Positions 11,152-22,503 of a stretch of 64,000 bases of DNA are shown piece after piece (position 1 is the first letter of the stretch; each line of letters begins with the position of its first letter). A program made the position numbers and the translations under genes. The stretch is from Macrotrachela quadricornifera. Its lineage: Eukaryota; Rotifera; Eurotatoria; Philodinida; Philodinidae. Where the stretch lies: positions 160,621 to 224,620 of the forward strand of contig JAJEKB010018919.1 of the NCBI GenBank assembly GCA_022393335.1. Direction: 5' to 3'. Below the pieces are notes generated by a model. The model was not told the origin of the DNA, made no database searches, and saw only the letters and a program-made list of their open reading frames with translations.

Positions 11152-12514
11152 CAGGGCTGTCAACAATTAATTTTGAAATGGGATTTACCAGGACTAGAAT
11201 GGGGTACATTGCTAGGGTACATAACTCACTTTCTGAAATGGAAGGTTTTTATTGGAAAACCTTATGGAAGAACACCTTCTTTATAAAAGACAACAATATT
11301 CTATTTGACATTCTGATAGGATAACTTTATTGTTTATCTTCTTACAAAAAAAGCACTTTTACAAGTAAATTATAATTTTGAAAACAATCTAATCAACATA
11401 TAAATATAGAAAATTTTATATTAGCCCTTTACGACCGGATGTGTCTTAGTGGTGACATTTTCCCATAGAAAACACGGCATTTTGCGAATATACAGCCGTA
11501 AAGGATCAAGTCATGTTAAATATTGGATTAACTAACACAAGGTTTTTAATATCGCTACACTTCTCTGAACATCGAGCACAATAGGTTACTTCGAGTTCAT
11601 TCTAAAAAACGTAAAAAAACATTCGTTATACTTGATCGTACAGTTTAATCTTATTTGTAATTCAATAGGCACAAATGGGCAGGTAGAGTGGTTCATTAGC
11701 CAGTTCTCTTGGAGCACATTTCACTGCAAAAGTCTCTATAAAAATGGCAGAAGTCTATCAGAGAACGTAACTTAGTCTTGTTACAAGATGGATATACGGG
11801 AGTCAGATTCGTCTTATGTTTCATATCCTCTTCGATGTGAAAAAGTCAAACGAGAAACATTTTAAAACAACTACACAATATAGAAACTCTAATTATGAAG
11901 GGAATACAATATAATCAACATAATAGTAATAAATTCTAAATGATTACTCTCATAAATTCACATTGAAAACGTTTATAGTCACCAGATACTTGTACGTTAT
12001 CGATGTAGTTTAGATATAATTTCGAGAGCAGTAAAATTTTTTGTTTTTATTTTTTTTATTACGAGATATCAACATTTCTCTTCTGTTTTGTTGATATCTG
12101 ATAAGAGGCACTTTATGGTATATTTAGAAGAGTGACTTATGTATGAATCAGTACAATAATCACTCTGTTTTAACGTCTATAAACTGCACATTATTCTAGC
12201 TACAACTTTAAGAGAACAAAAACTCAAGTGACAGTTATTTTAATCAAAACTTTCGTTAACATCTAAGGATGAAAAATCTCGCATTTTCGTCACTTTTCAA
12301 AGGGAATCCTTCTTTTTTTTACAAAGATTGAATCCTATACGAAGTTCTATATTTTCAAAATACTTCTAGTCCAAGCCCATAGTATATCGTATTATCGACT
12401 CAGAACCTTATATGGGGTACAAAATGTGTACATCAAGAGTACAGAACGTTATGGGGTATAAATTCCCGAGACGAGATATGGGTATCCCAAAATGGGATAC
12501 AGTTGACAGTCCTG
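11152..12514. mobile_element. Non-autonomous hAT-type transposon, 1,363 bp
   Basis: The ends are CAGGGCTGTCAAC on the left and the reverse complement of CAGGACTGTCAAC on the right, 12 of 13 bases matching. Both sides are flanked by the same 8-bp sequence GATCATCT (11144..11151 and 12515..12522), the 8-bp duplication typical of hAT. Degenerate GGGGTAC/GGGATAC motifs recur just inside both ends. No transposase remnant was found, so this is a non-autonomous element. The intact duplication and near-identical ends point to a fairly recent insertion. Confidence 0.8.
11425..11506. repeat. Short inverted repeat resembling piggyBac-like ends, nested in the hAT element
   Basis: Begins with CCCTTTACGACCGG, close to the 14-bp end of the TTAA-flanked element at 14532, and closes with an imperfect inverse (CAGCCGTAAAGGAT). 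The left flank is TTAG rather than TTAA. It may be a decayed miniature member of the same family. Confidence 0.35.
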
Positions 12515-12522
12515 GATCATCT

Positions 12523-14121
12523 ATAGTCTAAAACTATCTTAAATAATATTATTTAAAATTTAATTATAATTGTTAATATTTCACATATTTTCGGAGAAAA
12601 CGCTCTGTTTTAATAAAAAATTTCTGACCAACCAAAAAGAAAAAAAGAAATAGACGATTACATATACAAGAGATGAATCATTCAAACAACAAATGCAAAG
12701 ATATAGACAGGTGGTGCATGTCTACGTGGCGCTATCATCCACACAAATTTTACATTCATTAATCAGTTTAACATTATCGTTTTCAGGAAAGTATGACTTT
12801 TTTAAGAGAAATGTTCCTTTTTTCGAAAATTATAGGAATTATAGGACGACTACGAGGTCAGGTAATGGTAAATACTGTTTTCAATTAAATATATTTTTTA
12901 GTTTTCCTTAGTTCCGTTTCAATGGTTTAATTAAAGATAGATATTGTTTTAATCTAAATAATTTTTTTTATCGTAGACCCAACTCGACAGCACACTCAAT
13001 GGTAAGTATAATAGTAAACAATATAATTTTTGATTTTTGATTTTAAGTCCAACTAAAAGATACAATCAATCTTAAGGGTGCAAGGGTGACTTTGATTTAG
13101 TATTGAGATCTGGCCTTTATGGGAGGAACAGAAGGAATTTTCCCTCCTTCTCATTGTGAAGAAGTAATAGGTAAGGGTGTGAGATGACAATTTACGCTTA
13201 TTCTTATTGTCATAAGAATATGGACAGTACATTCGAAATTTGAATGCTGATGCTACCGGTAAAACATGAGATTACCGCTGTTTTTTTGCTGCTTTACCAG
13301 CTAATTTTCTCCGATTTGTGAAGCACATGGGTTCTTATAATACTTAAAAACGTTCACCTAAGAGTGCTGTTCCCTCTTTATATGAGTAATGGACTCCTAA
13401 AAGTTTCTGTTTCACATACCTTCTGAAGTTTAGAGTCAAATGAATTTTGTGAACAGTAAAATGATAGTGGTTTGAATGCTTATTTATTTTATACTATACG
13501 TATATTTACTTTTACACCTGCAAACACAAGTGTATTAATACTGATAAGATTTGGAAGTTGTGTAATCTTACCCACAGTGAAAATGTTGTCCTTTTTTTTG
13601 CAGTGAGATTTGATTCTTTTATCAAAGAGTGAGGCACTGCTATTACAAAAAATTCTATTCGTAACTCTTTTACATTGTTTTCTTCTTTTTTCATTTTTTA
13701 CTGAGAAATTTTCGCTCCACTTACACAAGAGGCAGTTCTTAGTTTTGTATAATTTTCATCTGATACAAGAGTTGGAAGCGTGCTATGAAGCCCAAATAGA
13801 AATATTTCGTTCCGTACGATTCATACTAATTATATAAGTTATGTTTATTGAAAAACTTATTAATACAGGATTTTTTAATCCATTGCAACAATTAAATGTT
13901 TCCATACTTTGAAAATAAAAATTCACTTAATTACTATCATCTTCAATTGTTGTCTACTCTTTATATTCTATTTTATAGGTCGGTAAGTAACCCACTATAG
14001 CATCTACTTAAATTATTATTTTCGTGAAAGGCAATGGAAAAATATGTTGAAGAAATTTGAGAATTTTCAATACTAAAAATATTGGCTATATAGAATTATG
14101 ATGATCACGGCTCATCGACAG
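12523..14121. other. Gene-poor region with possible decayed exons
   Basis: Several stretches carry splice-like signals (for example GGTAAGTATAA near 13010), but no continuous coding sequence can be assembled. About 13730-13800 resembles the reverse complement of 28390-28450, an interspersed repeat of unknown type. Confidence 0.3.
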
Positions 14122-14223
14122 TACCCACGAAAAAAAATTTTTAGTAAAACCGCTGCTAACCGCGGTTTTTATTCTGATACCGCGGTTTTTATATGACACA
14201 CCGCGGTGAATTTCATGAAAAGC

Positions 14224-14345
14224 GCGGTTTCATATACAGCGGCTACTAGCGGTTTCAATAATCGCGATGTACATGTTCATAACCGCGGTTTCATATGCAA
14301 CGGTTACTAGCGGTTCCAACAATCGCGGTGTAGATGCTCATAACC
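14224..14345. repeat. Two copies of a 61-bp tandem repeat
   Basis: The unit starting GCGGTTTCATAT at 14224 repeats at 14285, each followed by a TACTAGCGGTT segment and an ATCGCG segment. It lies inside the 4.5-kb element. Confidence 0.7.
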
Positions 14346-14531
14346 ACGATGTATGATACTGTGATTCTTAACGGTTTCAAATGCCTCAGTGTACCTCTCG
14401 AATAACCATGATCTGAGATACCCTAAATTATAAGCCAGATAGATAGATAGATAATTAAATACCATAAGTAGTAAGGAAAGATATTTTTAGTTAATTAACT
14501 AAATACTTATTATATTGGTATTCTTCCTTAA

Positions 14532-15939
14532 CCCTTTACGTCCGGCTCCCAGAAGGCAGGTAGCAAAAAAATCTTTTCGCATATTTTCGTTGTTCTCTTA
14601 CCACGTAGATAGTAAAAATGCGTTTTTTTTAAACAAAAAAGGATTTCGGTGCCGAAAAATCCGATGTTGCCAAATGGCAACATCCGGTCGTTATGGGTCA
14701 AAATTTTGCATGATTGGATTTTTGTTTTTTTCTGTCAAAATATAGCATTTTGTAGCTTTTTCTATTTACTGAACAAGTGAACATAAGAATGTAAGATAAT
14801 TATAGAGAGAGACAAGACAAACTTGAAAAATCTAGCAATAGAAAAGATTAAAAATTATTTTCAAGAGAGAATTAAATTATGACAGTCTTTGAAACAATTA
14901 TTTTTCTCATTCAAGCATAGACGTAATTCACATTTTAAACATGATATTCTTGTGTAGCCGGTACAGCCTGAATTTCGATACCGCCCTTTTTCTATCTGTA
15001 CAGGCCAATGGTCATATTTATCAAACCGAACGTTTGTTGGTGGTACAGGATTCGGTACATCTCTTTGTACTCATTTCATCTTCTGACTCCAATGAGTACC
15101 CTTCTTCTTCATTAGGTCCATTTGGTACAAGAATATGTCCTTTAGAACTTCTTGTGTTTGACATTATCAAAGACAAAACAAATGTTGATCAAGAACAACT
15201 GAAGAATTTAAAATGTTATTACCCACTGCTACACTCATTTCATATATGTATAGAGTTCGTGATAGGAATTTCTATCACATTCATAAATGCTGGAAATGCC
15301 CATGCGCCACATACTGAAGTTTTTCTAAGTGGCATATAGGGGTTTTTCCCAGTATGTTATTACATGTTCTATATTGGGTTTTTCCCGGTATGTTATTACA
15401 CTCGTGCATGACGACAGAAAGTAAGAAGATATGGGTAAAATACATATAGATGGTGACGTCAATACAATAACAGAGAGAAACAAATGATGCGCAAATGAAT
15501 GCCACCACGTAACAACGTTATTTTGACAATCGAAGATAAAATACAAGTTTTAAAATTTTTTGTTCCCTTACGGCCGGGTGTTGCCGAATGGCAACATCCC
15601 TATTTTTTATTGTTCAAATTTATACAATAATAGTAGCTGATGAGGCAATACATAGTAGCTCTATGGAGGAAAATTAACCACTAATTGCCTTCACCACTGA
15701 ATGTTCAGTTGCATCAAAAAATCGTTTTTATGATTTATATACTTTTTTGGGGCCTCGCGTAGAACCTTAGCCATTTCCATTGTGAATGTTTTTCTTCTCT
15801 TATGAACGCATGAATATGTGCTGAAATGAGTGGGCATAATTATCGCATTGTTAAAAAAATGATAAACTATCGCTATACGTCGATTTTGCACAAAATATTA
15901 GCTCAATGTTGCCATATGGCAACATCCGGACGTAAAGGG
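14532..15939. mobile_element. Internally deleted piggyBac-like element, TTAA-flanked
   Basis: Perfect 14-bp inverted ends CCCTTTACGTCCGG lie directly inside TTAA on both sides (14528..14531 and 15940..15943). TTAA plus CCC ends is the piggyBac signature. Inner copies of the end motif with an adjoining GTTGCC..GGCAAC hairpin occur near 14664-14696 and 15564-15598, so shorter miniature elements may be nested. At 1,408 bp it is shorter than an autonomous element, and only a transposase tail survives. Confidence 0.75.
14861..15070 (-). pseudogene. piggyBac transposase C-terminal cysteine-rich fragment
   Basis: Read on the minus strand, the frame gives VRFDKYDHWPVQIEKGRYR, then a Cys-rich tail with CTGYTRISCLKC and NNCFKDCHN, ending at TGA at 14861..14863. 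This layout (HWP segment, paired Cys, NNCF before the end) is typical of the zinc-binding tail of piggyBac transposases. The frame is stopped upstream and the catalytic core is missing, so it is a relic. A frame-shifted upstream piece (ATG at 15164) may be another part of the same gene. Confidence 0.7.
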
Positions 15940-16914
15940 TTAAAATTAGATATATATATATATTTATTGATTTAGTGACGTTTCGTCAACGATGTTAATT
16001 TCACCAGACTATTTTCTTCTGTGAATATTCTTAACAAAATTATAGAAAACATATATTTTTTGACTATATCGCTAGTGGAACGAATGAAATAGTTATAAAA
16101 ACAAAATCTTCGTCCAACATCATCGTCTTGTCCGTTCCACTATGTATGAAACAAAATTTAAGGTGAAAACGCTGCTTACCGTCACGTTTTAAAACTCACC
16201 ACGAGTTTTTGATGGCAGACCGTAATATACCAAAGGGACTGCGATTTCTCCCGATTTTTTCAAATGTGTTAATTAAAAATCGCGGCAGTCGTGATCGTGG
16301 CCGCGCTATTACATATATCGCTGGAATACTGTCCCAAGAACCGTGATTTATGCACCTAAAACTTCAGGCGTATATATCGGTTCATTGTGGTTTCATAAAC
16401 CGCCACAGATCAGTTCGTAATTGTGGTACTAGATTCTTCAGATTAACGAACTTTATACCACCCCGAATTCGATAGCGATTGGACGTCTGGTACCGCGGCG
16501 ACTCAGTTGCTAACCGCGATTTCAGATATCGCGACTTTCAGCGGTTTTAAAATAGCGCGGTTCGATCACGGATAACCGTGGTTTCAGATACCGCGACTTT
16601 CAGCGGTTTTAAAGTACCGCGGTGTCTTAAATAACATAAAACGTGTAAGGACAAAGAGGGTATTGTGATCCAGTTTTTCAAAAATATTCCTAGCAATCTT
16701 ACGAAAAAAGTTTTGAGAAACTACGGTTTTTCTCAGAAGTACCACGGTTTTCGGCGAGTGCGGTGCGATCACAGGTAACCGCGGTTTCAGATACCACGAT
16801 TTTAAAATACCGCGGTGCACTTATTGCGGAACAGCGGTGTGAGATATCGCGACTCTTAGCGGTTTTTAATACCGCGACTTCAGACATCACGATTTTGAGC
16901 CGTTCTCAACAGAT

Positions 16915-17220
16915 AGGTAAATGTGTAGTTGACTTGATAGTAAGACAATTACTCAGATAAATAAATACACAGATAGTTAGTTAGTTAAATAGATAGATGG
17001 AGAGATAGATAGGCAGTTAGTTAGTTGATTAGATATACGGTTGGTTAGTCAGATAGATAGACATTTAGTAAGATCGATAGATAGACAGCTAGATAGATAG
17101 ATAAATAGACAGTTAGTTTTTTAGTTCGATAAATAGACAGATGGATAGATAGTTAGTTGGATGGATAGGAAATAGGCCGATAGACAGAAGAATAGATAGT
17201 AAGCAGTTAGATAGATAGAT
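16915..17220. repeat. GATA/TAGT-rich simple repeat tract
   Basis: Long run of degenerate GATAGATAGATA and AGTTAGTT units inside the 4.5-kb element. A shorter GATA run lies at about 14438-14452. Confidence 0.8.
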
Positions 17221-17367
17221 ACTTCAGTCGATGAATGATTTATCAGATACTTCAGTCAATGAATGCCTTATCAGATACTTCAGTCGATGAATGATTTATC
17301 AGATACTTCAGTCGATGAGTGATTTATTAGATACTTCAGTCAATGAATGATTTATCAGATACTTAGG
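17217..17367. repeat. 28-bp minisatellite, about 5.5 copies
   Basis: Unit GATACTTCAGTCGATGAATG plus ATTTATCA, repeated head to tail with a few substitutions and no unique spacers between units. Confidence 0.9.
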
Positions 17368-17743
17368 CAGATAGTTAGGTAGATAGATTAATAAATTTAT
17401 AATTAAAGATATAGATAGGTGGTTTGTTAAGCGAAAAGATAGTTAGACAAATAGGTAGAGGAGCCGGTAGTCAAGTACATTGACATAAATAGATCGATGA
17501 AAATACGCATCGGTTTCTCAAAACCGCTGAATATCGCGTCAAAGAAATACCGCGGTTTTTACCGGTTTTGAAATGCCACATAAACGGTCTGATTACTGTT
17601 GACATGAAAAACTGCTTGAAGTCGCGGTTTCATATACCGCTAACCACCGCGTTTTTCTGATGAAATCTTTTCCTGGGGTGATTAGTGGAAGAAAGAATAT
17701 TTCTTCGTAAGGTGCAATTAAAGAATTTTTTTTATCTATTTCT

Positions 17744-18130
17744 TTTGTTTTAGATTATTATTATCAGCATATTATTGGACAGTAAATATTTTAGAATTGT
17801 CCATTTTTCCTCGTCTTAGATCATTATTCTTACTCAATTGTGGAACGGCAAGTATTTTAAATGAATATTTATTTTATTTCTTTTAGATTATTATTATTCA
17901 ATTATTGAACAGTCACTATTTTAAATAAATTCATTTTCTTTTATTTATTTTAGGTTCTTATTATTATTGTCATTATTCAATTGTGTTCCAGTAAGTATTT
18001 TTAACTACTTCTTTTTTATTTATTTTAGATTATTCTATTATTCAATTATACAACAGCGAGTATTGTAAACCATTTCTTTTTTCAATCTATCTTAGATTAT
18101 TATTCTTATACAATTACTGAACAGTATTTT
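17744..18130 (+). repeat. ~67-bp tandem array with splice-site-like unit borders
   Basis: Six units, with acceptor-like TTTTAG/CTTAG ends at 17753, 17819, 17886, 17953, 18028 and 18095, i.e. steps of 66, 67, 67, 75 and 67. Each is followed by ATTATTATTATTCAATT-like sequence and an ACAG or CCAG. That is followed in some units by GTAAAT or GTAAGT and in others by degenerate forms. Whether the sites are used is unknown; the tract could simply be an AT-rich tandem repeat. Confidence 0.75.
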
Positions 18131-18191
18131 TATTCTATTTTATTGTATATTTTTATATTCAATATGTAACAAAATTTGACCATATGAATAC

Positions 18192-18339
18192 AAAGAGTAA
18201 TAACTGAAATGTACTTATATCAGCTTTGAGTACTCATGTTTGTCTATTAAGTGATATATTTCTAAAAATATATTATCTGATAGACCAACACGAGTACACA
18301 AAGTTGATATAAGCATATTTCAGTTATGCATTACTCTTT
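18192..18339. mobile_element. 148-bp foldback MITE nested in the 4.5-kb element
   Basis: Two arms of about 60 bp starting AAAGAGTAATAACTGAAAT pair with the inverse ending ATTACTCTTT, separated by a short loop. There is no coding capacity. Confidence 0.75.
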
Positions 18340-18630
18340 ATAGGCGTATGTGACATGTATACGGTCATTTACGACCATATACGGAGTCGGTAACCGCGAG
18401 CCTGAGCGGATGTCAATGCGATGCGAACCTAATAAATAGTTTCAGATAAATAGTGAAAAACCGCGGCTTTTGTTGAACGCGGTTTGGACTATTTTTTTCT
18501 GAAAGCGGTAGTCAGACCATTTATGAAGTGATGAAAAACCGTCCCAAACCGCGGTTTTTGTTGAACGCGGTTTGGAAAACCGGTCGTAGCAGCGTTTTTT
18601 TTCTCTTTTTTTTTCGTGGGTAGTGGCCTT

Positions 18631-18664
18631 ATTCTAAAATTCTAGAATTCTAGAATTTTAGAAT
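18631..18664. repeat. Perfect 34-bp palindrome
   Basis: The sequence from ATTCTAAAATTCTAGAA reads identically on the other strand across its 17-bp halves. It lies 10 bp outside the right end of the 4.5-kb element. Confidence 0.9.
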
Positions 18665-19938
18665 GAATATATATGAATTGATTTGACATTAGTATAAATG
18701 TAGTTTTAAAATTTTCAGAATTCTGGAGTTTTGGAATGGTAAAATTTCAGCATCAGAAGGGCATTAGAATCAATCGAAGTTTCGAAGAAATAGTTTTGAA
18801 GAAATAGAATCTTAGTCTCAATAAAAACTTAGAGAAAGAGAAGTAATGAAAATTTCAAAATTTAAGAAGAATACGAACAATACGATTTGGTAGAGGTCAC
18901 ATGAAGTGAGCCAAAACTAGTGCTAGCCAGAGTAGAGTCCAGAATCTATATTTTACCATTTTTTAATATATAACGAGCGAGTTATGAAACAACTACTGTC
19001 GATTATTGCAAGTATTCTGAAGAGGTTTTAGATCGTGTTCTTCATCCTTTGACCGCTACGTAGTAGTGGCACTCCAAATTTCTTAAGAAGTATATGGTGG
19101 TCATACAGGTAACATTTTGAGAACTATCTAATGATGGTATGTTCTACTTTTTCCGTCTTACTTAGACAAAATATCTATAACTTTGACAGTATTAACTAAG
19201 TATGATAAATGCAGCTTTTGAAGCCTCATTTGAGCATAATGTCTGTGATTTTTGGAGCCCGACTTTGGTGTGCTACCTGCAACTGTTTCAACCTTATTTA
19301 AGTGTGGTATCTATAACGTTTCAAACCTTATCTATGCATACTACCTATGAGTTTATATAGATAATTCAACGATAACATTTGTGATCGAATACAAAAATGG
19401 AGAAAGAGATATCTTATGGTTTTAAATATACTTTGAGATTCAAATGGAAAGTTTTATAGAAGATGTTATAAATTGAGATCCGCCTTCCAATTCTAAGAAA
19501 TTTAGTAGGTAATTGCGGGATTCGAGTACTGTTTTGCAACTGCTAGAACGACCAGAGCTGAAGAGTGGTCTAGAAGTCATGAAAACGGCTGACTTTTTCC
19601 TACATAATACTTCTCTCTTTGGCTTTTAACTCCTTTCCCATCATCGTATCTATAACAATTTTATTCCTATTTATTCGCCAGATTTTTCAAAAGGAATGAT
19701 AGAAAAAAGAATGAAAATTTTGATAACACGGTTAAATGAATGTGAAGCTCATGCCTTTCTTAAAAATTGGTATCAACAAATACTGGACTACAGACAAATG
19801 ATTTTTCCACTATTATAGTATAACAAGTCACTTCACGACTTGTAAAAAATTAAAACTTGTCTATTACCTTACCTTACTACGACTACGACAATCAAAACGC
19901 TACCATAAGATGAAAATCTACATTATCGATCTGTCGCA
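18665..19938. other. Gene-poor stretch with a degenerate ~48-bp minisatellite
   Basis: About 19030-19380 repeats a pattern like ACCTTATTTGAGCATA followed by ATGTCTGTGATTTT at roughly 45-50 bp spacing, heavily diverged. A similar pattern occurs at 46980-47250. No gene seen. Confidence 0.5.
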
Positions 19939-20883
19939 TGAGGGAAATCTATTTTGAGATAGAAATTAAATTTAATATAATTTGACCTCTACCTAAGATT
20001 TTAAGGACAGAGGATTTTGTGTTTATAACCATTTTTTCATGGTTTCAAATTGCTGTTCTTCTATTCATAGCTTACACATCTAATACTAGTAGTTCTTCAA
20101 AAAATCTACATTGAACCTGTTTCTAATTGAATTTCCGATTAAGACATGAAAGCTGACACTTCTATCATCCGCTTCTGAATTTATAGTAAACAAACAAATA
20201 CTCTTATTCTTGTGCGGAAACCGCCCAAAGTGATACGTTACAATTCCCTTCATTTATACATCATTCGATAGAGAAATTGAGCTGATAAAAAGTCCAAAAG
20301 AATTTTGGCCGAATTCTCGTCCTTCAAAGATAATGACTATTTTATTGGATTTTCAGCCCATTCCTAGATATCTAATGGAAAAACCAAATTACGTAATTTT
20401 GTCTTAGAGTTTTGCTTATAAATACCTAGAATGACCCTTCGAATAATCCGAAAGTTTCAGCCAAAAAGAACGTTTTCTTCTTAAGATATTGAGTTTTCAA
20501 ATGAACTCGGTTTGTATGACCTAATTGTGGCGAGCGAGGTTTCTTTCGAAAACTCAGTATCTCAAGAAAAGCGAACATGTTTTTTTTTGTTTGAAACTTT
20601 CGGATTGTTCAAAGGGTCATTAAAGCTATTTATAAGTAACATTCCAAGCCAAATTTATGTAATTTGATTTTTCCAATAGATATCTAAGAATGAACTGAAA
20701 ATCCTATAAAATGGTCATAACCTTTAAAGGAAGAAGACTCAACCATATCCTTTCAGTCTTTTTACTAGCTCAAAGACCTCTATCGAATGATATATTAATG
20801 TAAAAAATTGCAGAGTATCATCTTGAATGATTTCCTTGTTAGCTATCCAAAAACGTACCATCTCTCAAATTAGATTTCCCTCA
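19939..20883. mobile_element. Foldback element, ~945 bp
   Basis: The ends match as TGAGGGAAATCTATTTTGAGA and its inverse at 20855-20883. The longest paired part joins about 20235-20510 with 20530-20815 (shared GAAAGTTTC and GGATTTTCAG blocks). The left arm holds roughly 250 bp not matched on the right. No coding capacity. It resembles the GAGGGAAC family but lacks its 3-bp duplications. Confidence 0.6.
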
Positions 20884-20984
20884 AAATGAAAATCAAAGTT
20901 ACCCCGACTAATTCTACAACCTCAGCACGATATGCACAGTTAATCTATCCAACTCACTCCAGAGATGGGATCGGTTAGACTTTT

Positions 20985-21125
20985 TCCTTAACCGAACCGA
21001 CCGTAATCGAAAAAAATTGTAACCGAGCCGAGCGTAACCGACCGATTTTTTAAAAACTCTCAACCAAACCGACTGTAACCGAGAAACCACCTAACCGAAC
21101 CGATCGTAACCGACCGAATCTAGAA
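20985..21125. repeat. Degenerate TAACCGACCG repeat
   Basis: Recurring (T)AACCGA(A/G)CCGA(C/T)CG motifs over about 140 bp. No function visible. Confidence 0.6.
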
Positions 21126-21757
21126 AACTTTAAACTAAGTGGACCTGAACCTAATTTAGGAAGAGTAGAGTTAATTGATGTAAATGATGACATTAGCGCT
21201 TCATAAAAAGACATTCAAATATACATTATTCTTTATAATTTATTTTCATTTAAGACAATCTCCTCAAAAAATTGCGCACTGATTTTCGATTCGTCATCTT
21301 ATGAGAACGCGTTTCCTGCTCTAAGAAATTGCACATAGGGTTGAAAATTTCAAATCATACTGGGGATGGGTCATCCTCACGTCATTACAAATTTCAGCGC
21401 CGTTCCTTAATACTTAGCTACAGATACAGCAACTTTATTACACATGTCTCTTTATGTACTATGGCTCTCAGTATCCCCAGCACAACTGCAACACCTTACA
21501 ATACAGAGTCAAATATTCTTTTTTTTGATAGCTCGTCTCTGGAACCAGCCTACCTCGTGGCTCTTTTTTAAAATAAACTATTTTATTGTCATATAAAAAT
21601 ACATCTCTATAGAAAAGTATGAATTTAAAAAAAAGGATCACGAGGTAGGTTAGTTCGAGAGACAGCTTTCAAACAAAAAGATCCATACCTATATAATAAA
21701 ACGCAGTTGTCTGTGTGTGTGTTACCAGGTCAAAGGTCAAATGAGGCTACAGGGGAA

Positions 21758-21855
21758 GCTCGCAAGCGCTACTTATGGAAGTACATATTGGCCTTCAAGC
21801 GCTATACTATGGGGGTAGTTATAGACCCTCAAAGGCTATACTATGGAGGTACTCA
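21758..21855. repeat. 34-bp tandem repeat, interrupted by a foldback and reaching an assembly gap
   Basis: Three units of the form CAAGCGCTATACTATGG plus GGTAGTTATAGACC-like sequence sit left of the foldback at 21856. At least one more (CAAGGGCTATATTATGG) lies on the right at 22464-22503, immediately before the run of N. Confidence 0.75.
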
Positions 21856-22452
21856 CGAGGGAACATATCTAACTGTTAAATCTCTTTCCGCTTGGTTCTG
21901 TTGCCATTCGATTGGTCTTGGTGAGTAGTGAAAGAGCCTATTTTGGTTAGGTTGTCTGGTCTTCTGTTATTGACTTATGGATATTTTACAGGATTTTTGG
22001 CCTATGGGCATCGAATTTCGAGCTGAAATATTGTCCATAGATAGCTCTCATAATCATTAGAAAATTCTCAAAGTGTGATCCCGAACGAATGCATCGTTAT
22101 CGAGATACTCAGATTTTAAAAAAACGTCTCTTTTCAACTGTGTTTCGAAACACGGATATTTTCGACATAAGCTAATATCTCTGAAAGGGTACGTTTGTCC
22201 TGGCTCAAACTTTGGGAATTTTCTAATGACTATGAGAGCTGTCTATGGACAATATTTCAGCTCGAAATTCGATCATTTAGCTTCTCATGAAATTCCATGC
22301 TCATAGGCCAAAAATTCAGTAAAATACCCATAAGTCAATAAGAAAAGACCAGACAACCAAACCAAAATAGGCTCTTTCACTACTCACCAAGACCAATCGA
22401 ATGGCAACGGAACCAAGCGGAAAGCGATTTGACAGTTGGATATGTTCCCTCG
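21856..22452. mobile_element. GAGGGAAC-family foldback element, copy 1 (597 bp)
   Basis: The ends are CGAGGGAACATATC and its inverse GATATGTTCCCTCG, with TCA on both sides (21853..21855 and 22453..22455). The arms of about 280 bp pair almost throughout (GAAAGAGCCTATTTTGGTTA with its inverse, GAAATATTGTCCATAGA with its inverse). The element split a 34-bp tandem repeat. No coding capacity. Confidence 0.85.
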
Positions 22453-22503
22453 TCAGAGTCCCTCAAGGGCTATATTATGGAAGTACCCATAGATCCTCAA
22501 ATG

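Larger units (their letters stand above)
14124..18620. mobile_element. 4.5-kb TA-flanked element built of CCGCGG-centred repeats
   Basis: The ends are CCCACGAAAAAAAA on the left and its exact inverse (TTTTTTTTCGTGGG) on the right, each flanked by TA (14122..14123 and 18621..18622). Just inside, CCGCTGCTAACC on the left is mirrored by CGTAGCAGCG on the right. The interior holds dozens of variants of ACCGCGGTTTT with GCGGTTTCATAT and AGCGGTTT, at 14150-14420, 16160-16900 and 17510-18600, separated by simple repeats and a nested piggyBac relic. No transposase is seen. TA flanks fit a Tc1/mariner-type insertion site, but the class is unproven. An alternative is a satellite-like locus whose ends match by coincidence. 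Confidence 0.6.

Noticed and set aside
14941..15339. 132-codon open frame on the plus strand
   Set aside because: It lies antisense to the piggyBac transposase fragment, which explains its openness.
17217..17367. 28-bp repeats resembling a CRISPR array
   Set aside because: Units are directly adjacent with no unique spacers, and the window is eukaryotic. It is a minisatellite.
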